Assembly (NCBI GenBank): GCA_027489295.1
Contig: JAIYAA010000412.1
Location: 1-9,074, forward strand
Direction: 5' to 3'
Length of the DNA stretch: 9,074 nucleotides
Source of the DNA: Sphingomonadales bacterium
Lineage (GTDB): Bacteria; Pseudomonadota; Alphaproteobacteria; Sphingomonadales; Sphingomonadaceae
Below, in pieces: positions 6,194-9,074 of this stretch (position 1 is the first letter of the stretch; each line of letters begins with the position of its first letter). A model generated the notes under the pieces. The model was not told the DNA's origin, did not search any database, and was given only the letters and a program-made list of their open reading frames with translations. Made by a program: the position numbers and the translations under genes.

Positions 6194-7453
6194 TTACAGC
6201 AGCACATCCACCGCGTGGATCGCCACGCCTACCAGTCCGCCGACGACGGTGCCGTTGATCCGGATATATTGCAGGTCGCGCCCCACCGCATTCTCCAGTC
6301 GCGAGGTAACGGTCTGCGCGTCCCAGCCGCGGATCGTATCGGAGACCAGCCGGACGATGCCGTCGCCGTAATCCGACGCCGCGCCCACCGCCGATCGCCG
6401 AACGAAGCGATTGATCGTTCGCGCGAGCTTCGCGTCGGTCTGCAGCGTGCCGCCGAACTGGCGCAGCGCCTCGCCCATGCGGCCGCCCAGCGCCCGCTCG
6501 GGATCGCGCGCCAGCCGCAGCATCGCTGCGCGGCTCTGCTCCCACAGCCCTTCCACCCAGCGCTGGAACCCGGCATTTTCGAGCATCTCGAGCTTGAAGC
6601 TCTCTACCTTCGCCTGCAGCTCCGGATCGTGCTGGAGCCGCTCGGCGAGGCTCACCAGCCCCTCCTCGATCTTGGCGCGGACGGGATGCTCGGGGTTCTC
6701 CGCCATTTCGTCGATCAGCTTCTTCAGCCCCTCGATGATCTTGGTCGCCAGCGTCTCGTCGAGCCCGGTCCAGCGCATCACCGAACCGGCACGGGCATGC
6801 ACCATCTCGCGAATGAGGTGCTCGTTCGCCTCCAGGATGCGCGCCGCGCCGCGCAGCATCGAATCGAGCAGCGGCAAATGCCGGCCATTGGCAATCGCGG
6901 CCGCCAGCGCCTGGCCGAACAAGGGCGCCACGTCGATCGCGCGCAGCCGCGACGCGATCGCGCCCTTCACCATGCCGCCCAGCCGCTCCTGGTCGAGCGA
7001 TTCGAGGATGTTCGCCGCCAGCCGCGAGGCGCCCGCACCGATCCGCCCGGTGCCGTGCGACGGCGCCGCCAGCCAGCGCCCGGCGGCTCCTGCCACGTCG
7101 AGCCGCTGCATCCGCCGCGCCACCACCCGCGGGATCAGGAAATTGGCGCGCAGGAACTGGCCCAGCGTATCGGCGATACGATCCTTGTTGCGCGGGATGA
7201 TCGCGGTGTGCGGGATCGGCAGGTGCAGCGGGTGGCGGAACAGCGCGGTCACCGCGAACCAGTCGGCCAGCCCACCGACCATCGCCGCCTCGGCAAAGGC
7301 GCGAACGAAGGGCAAGGCGGGATGCAGCCCCTGGAAATGGCGCGCCGCGAGGAACAGCGCCGCCATCGCCAGCAACAGGCCGGTCGCGACCATCCGCATC
7401 CGGCGCAGGCCGGCGGGCGGAGGATCGGTCCGAAGGCGGGGAGTAAGGCTCAT
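6194..7453 (-). CDS. DUF445 family membrane protein (YjiN-like)
   Basis: 419 residues, the usual length for this family; the molecular function is not established. An N-terminal transmembrane segment lies at about 19-37 (MRMVATGLLLAMAALFLAAR). The family signature follows: EAAMVGGLADWFAVTALFRHPL, then IPHTAIIPRNKDRIADTLGQFL. The middle is long, helical and charged (many E/K/R/L, e.g. GLKKLIDEMAENP), probably coiled-coil-like. The C-terminal signature is GRDLQYIRINGTVVGGLVG, ending in a second hydrophobic segment. It looks complete. It lies 37 bases after the dehydrogenase gene in the same direction, suggesting co-transcription. No clear ribosome site precedes its ATG, so translation may depend on the upstream gene or another start. 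Envelope location is inferred from the two hydrophobic ends. Confidence 0.9.
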   Translation of the reverse strand: MSLTPRLRTDPPPAGLRRMRMVATGLLLAMAALFLAARHFQGLHPALPFVRAFAEAAMVGGLADWFAVTALFRHPLHLPIPHTAIIPRNKDRIADTLGQFLRANFLIPRVVARRMQRLDVAGAAGRWLAAPSHGTGRIGAGASRLAANILESLDQERLGGMVKGAIASRLRAIDVAPLFGQALAAAIANGRHLPLLDSMLRGAARILEANEHLIREMVHARAGSVMRWTGLDETLATKIIEGLKKLIDEMAENPEHPVRAKIEEGLVSLAERLQHDPELQAKVESFKLEMLENAGFQRWVEGLWEQSRAAMLRLARDPERALGGRMGEALRQFGGTLQTDAKLARTINRFVRRSAVGAASDYGDGIVRLVSDTIRGWDAQTVTSRLENAVGRDLQYIRINGTVVGGLVGVAIHAVDVLL

Positions 7454-7490
7454 GGCAGATGCAACGCCGCGAAGGCCCCGTCCGCTCCGC

Positions 7491-8225
7491 TCAGCCTTCG
7501 CGATGCACCGCGAACGGGCCGTTGCCCTGATTCACCGGCATCAGTTCGAGCGTGTTGACCGCGAAGTGCGGCGGCAGCGTCGCGACCCACAGCATCGTCT
7601 CGGCGATGTCCTCGGCGGTCATCGGGGTGACGCCCTTGTAGACCTGGTCCGAAAATTCCTGGCTGCCGGAGCGGACCAGGGTGAATTCCGTCTCGACCAT
7701 GCCAGGCTCGATCGAGGTGACGCGCACGCCGGTGCCGATCAGGTCGGCGCGCAGGTTGAGCGTGAACTGGCGGACGAACGCCTTGGTCGCGCCGTACACA
7801 TTGCCGCCCGGATAGGGATAGGTGGCGGCGACCGACGACAGGTTGATGATCCCGCCCTTCCGCGCGACCAGACCCGGCAGCAGCTTGTGGGTGATCGAGA
7901 CGAGCGCGGTGATGTTGGTGTCGATCATCGTCTGCCAGTTGTCGAGCGAGGCCTTGTGTGCGGGCTCAAGCCCCAGCGCGAGGCCGGCATTGTTGATCAG
8001 CAGGTCGATGTCCGAGAAGGGGGCGGGCAGGCTCGCCAGCGCCGCATCGCGCGCCGCGTCGTCACGCACGTCGAAAGCGAGCGTGTGGACGCGCTCGCCG
8101 GCCAGCTTCTCCAGGCGATCGGCGCGGCGGCCGGTCGCCACCACATGCCAACCGGCGTCCGCGAAGGCGCGGACCGAAGCTTCGCCGATGCCGGCGGTGG
8201 CGCCGGTGATGAGTACGGTAGGCAT
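7491..8225 (-). CDS. ydfG: Short-chain dehydrogenase, YdfG type (NADP-dependent 3-hydroxy acid dehydrogenase)
   Basis: 244 residues, near the 248 of E. coli YdfG. The cofactor motif TGATAGIG (7-14) is followed by ATGRRADRL; the Arg pair after the second strand favours NADP(H). NNAGLALGLEPAHKAS (78-93) and NVYGATKAFVRQF (142-154) are nearly identical to YdfG. The catalytic set is N104, S131, Y144 and K148. The C-terminal MPVNQGNGPFAVHR also matches the E. coli protein. YdfG oxidises L-allo-threonine, serine and 3-hydroxy acids, or in reverse reduces malonic semialdehyde; the same cytoplasmic role is expected. The ribosome site CAGGAG (8232-8237 on this strand) is 6 bases before the ATG. It lies downstream of the acyltransferase-like gene and upstream of the DUF445 gene. 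Confidence 0.92.
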   Translation of the reverse strand: MPTVLITGATAGIGEASVRAFADAGWHVVATGRRADRLEKLAGERVHTLAFDVRDDAARDAALASLPAPFSDIDLLINNAGLALGLEPAHKASLDNWQTMIDTNITALVSITHKLLPGLVARKGGIINLSSVAATYPYPGGNVYGATKAFVRQFTLNLRADLIGTGVRVTSIEPGMVETEFTLVRSGSQEFSDQVYKGVTPMTAEDIAETMLWVATLPPHFAVNTLELMPVNQGNGPFAVHREG

Positions 8226-8255
8226 GGAAAACTCCTGGGATGACGGGTTCGGCTT

Positions 8256-8285
8256 CCTATACGCGCCTGGCGGCGGTTTGGATCA
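8256..8285 (-). promoter_or_regulatory. Candidate promoter of the dehydrogenase gene
   Basis: On the minus strand TGATCC (8285-8280) and TATAGG (8261-8256) are separated by 18 bases. The start of transcription would fall near 8249, just ahead of CAGGAG. It lies in the 72-base gap after the acyltransferase-like gene, so the dehydrogenase and DUF445 genes could have their own promoter. Confidence 0.35.
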
Positions 8286-8297
8286 GCTTTTTGCGGG

Positions 8298-9074
8298 TCA
8301 CAGCCGGAAGCGCCAGTTCCGTCGGTGCAGCGGCCAGAGGCAGGCGACGATGATGCCGACCACGCCCAACGCACAGGCGGTGGAGGCAAGCGTCGGATCC
8401 GCGAAGAGGCGCGCGGCGATGCCGAAGCCCCAGGCCTGCGGGGTGATCGGGCCGGCGGGGCCAGGCACCCAGGGCGCCTCGCCCATCTTGGCCATCACTA
8501 CCGAGAGCAGGAAGCCGAGCACCGCATTGGTGCCGAGGATCCGCAACGGGGTGAACAGCGCCGCCACCGCCCGGCTCTGCAGCGCCCCCGACAGCACTGC
8601 CAGCGCGAGCAGCGACACGCCGCTGCTGAGCAGCGCGAAGCTGCTCGTCCACAAGGGCTTGATGATCGGGAACAGCGGGTCGAGCAGCAGCCCGGTCGCG
8701 GCCAGCACAGCACCGGCGCCGAGCAGCGGCAGCAACGCCGCAAGGTCCGGCCCGCGCCGCAGCGCCCGCGCGGCGAGGATGCCTGCCAGCACGTTGACGA
8801 TCGCCGGCAGCGTCGCGAGCAGCCCTTCGGGATCATAGACCACCGGCCCCGCCCATTGCATCGAACCGAGCGGCCAGAGATGCGGCACGGTGAACAGCGC
8901 GCGGTCGAGATACGCGGCGAGGTTCCCCTCCTGGTCGAGCCGTCCGACGCCGTAGCCCGGGACCGGGACGAAGGTGAGCAGCAGCCAATAGCCGATCAGC
9001 AGCAGGGCAGCAGCCAGCAGCAGCACGCGCGGATCGGCATCGGTCTTTCCCCCCGGCAGGCGCTGCGGGAAGGC
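8298..9074 (-). CDS. NagX/DUF5009-like multi-pass membrane acyltransferase family protein (5' end outside window)
   Basis: The frame is open to the right edge. The 16 codons before the GTG at 9026 continue family-like sequence (QRLPGGKTDADPR, then VLLLAAALLLIGYW), so that GTG is internal and the gene starts outside. 258 residues are visible, probably the C-terminal two thirds. The segment YWLLLTFVPVPGYGVGRLDQEGNLAAYLD and the later DPEGLLATLPAIVNVLAG are hallmarks of the COG4299/DUF5009 group, related to heparan-alpha-glucosaminide N-acetyltransferase and including NagX of N-acetylglucosamine loci. Several hydrophobic helices are visible (LLGAGAVLAATGLLL, SSGVSLLALAVLSGA, ILGTNAVLGFLLSVV, a final VVGIIVACLWPL), so it is an inner-membrane protein. 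The catalytic His known in HGSNAT is not in this part. A role in acylating or moving a sugar is inferred from the family only. Confidence 0.85.
   Translation of the reverse strand, partial: AFPQRLPGGKTDADPRVLLLAAALLLIGYWLLLTFVPVPGYGVGRLDQEGNLAAYLDRALFTVPHLWPLGSMQWAGPVVYDPEGLLATLPAIVNVLAGILAARALRRGPDLAALLPLLGAGAVLAATGLLLDPLFPIIKPLWTSSFALLSSGVSLLALAVLSGALQSRAVAALFTPLRILGTNAVLGFLLSVVMAKMGEAPWVPGPAGPITPQAWGFGIAARLFADPTLASTACALGVVGIIVACLWPLHRRNWRFRL

Noticed and set aside
6215..8243. Long plus-strand open frames opposite the DUF445 and dehydrogenase genes
   Set aside because: The products are Arg/Ser/Ala-rich without motifs, whereas the minus-strand products match known families along their full length.

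Overview
The window is GC-rich chromosomal DNA, very probably from an alphaproteobacterium of the Sphingomonas type. This is inferred from strong G/C bias at third codon positions, long antisense open frames, and gene families typical of free-living sphingomonads. Nine protein genes cover nearly the whole window. No RNA gene, insertion sequence, integrase, CRISPR array or attachment site was seen, and no gap without a gene exceeds 300 bases.

Layout: (1) 1-1548 (+), the body of a GH29 alpha-L-fucosidase whose start lies before the window. (2) 1588-2223 (-), an exported or membrane-anchored OB-fold (BOF/YgiW-like) protein with a very proline-rich tail. (3) 2335-4298 (+), an OmpR-family response regulator and its sensor histidine kinase with a 4-base overlap. 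They are divergent from the BOF gene across a 111-base control region that holds an inverted repeat and a PhoP-box-like direct repeat. (4) 4295-5329 (-), a LacI-family repressor that converges on the kinase and shares a palindromic CTAG stop with it. (5) 5457-5801 (+), a RhaM/COG3254 sugar mutarotase, divergent from the repressor. (6) 5922-6149 (+), a small acidic protein of unknown function. (7) 6194-9074 (-), a leftward series of a NagX/DUF5009-like membrane acyltransferase (start beyond the right edge), a YdfG-type short-chain dehydrogenase and a DUF445 membrane protein.

How the parts may work together: the fucosidase, LacI regulator and mutarotase fit one sugar pathway. The enzyme releases alpha-L-fucose (or a similar deoxysugar), the mutarotase interconverts anomers, and the repressor senses sugar. 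In this window the pathway is interrupted by an apparently unrelated envelope-sensing module. That module (BOF protein, regulator, kinase) has the same order as E. coli ygiW-qseBC, so it is probably a self-contained unit with autoregulation from the shared intergenic region. The right third is mainly housekeeping or envelope-related.

No clearly unprecedented system was found. The most interesting points are the BOF/two-component module with its shared control region, the split fucose locus, the polyproline tail, and the small uncharacterised acidic gene.
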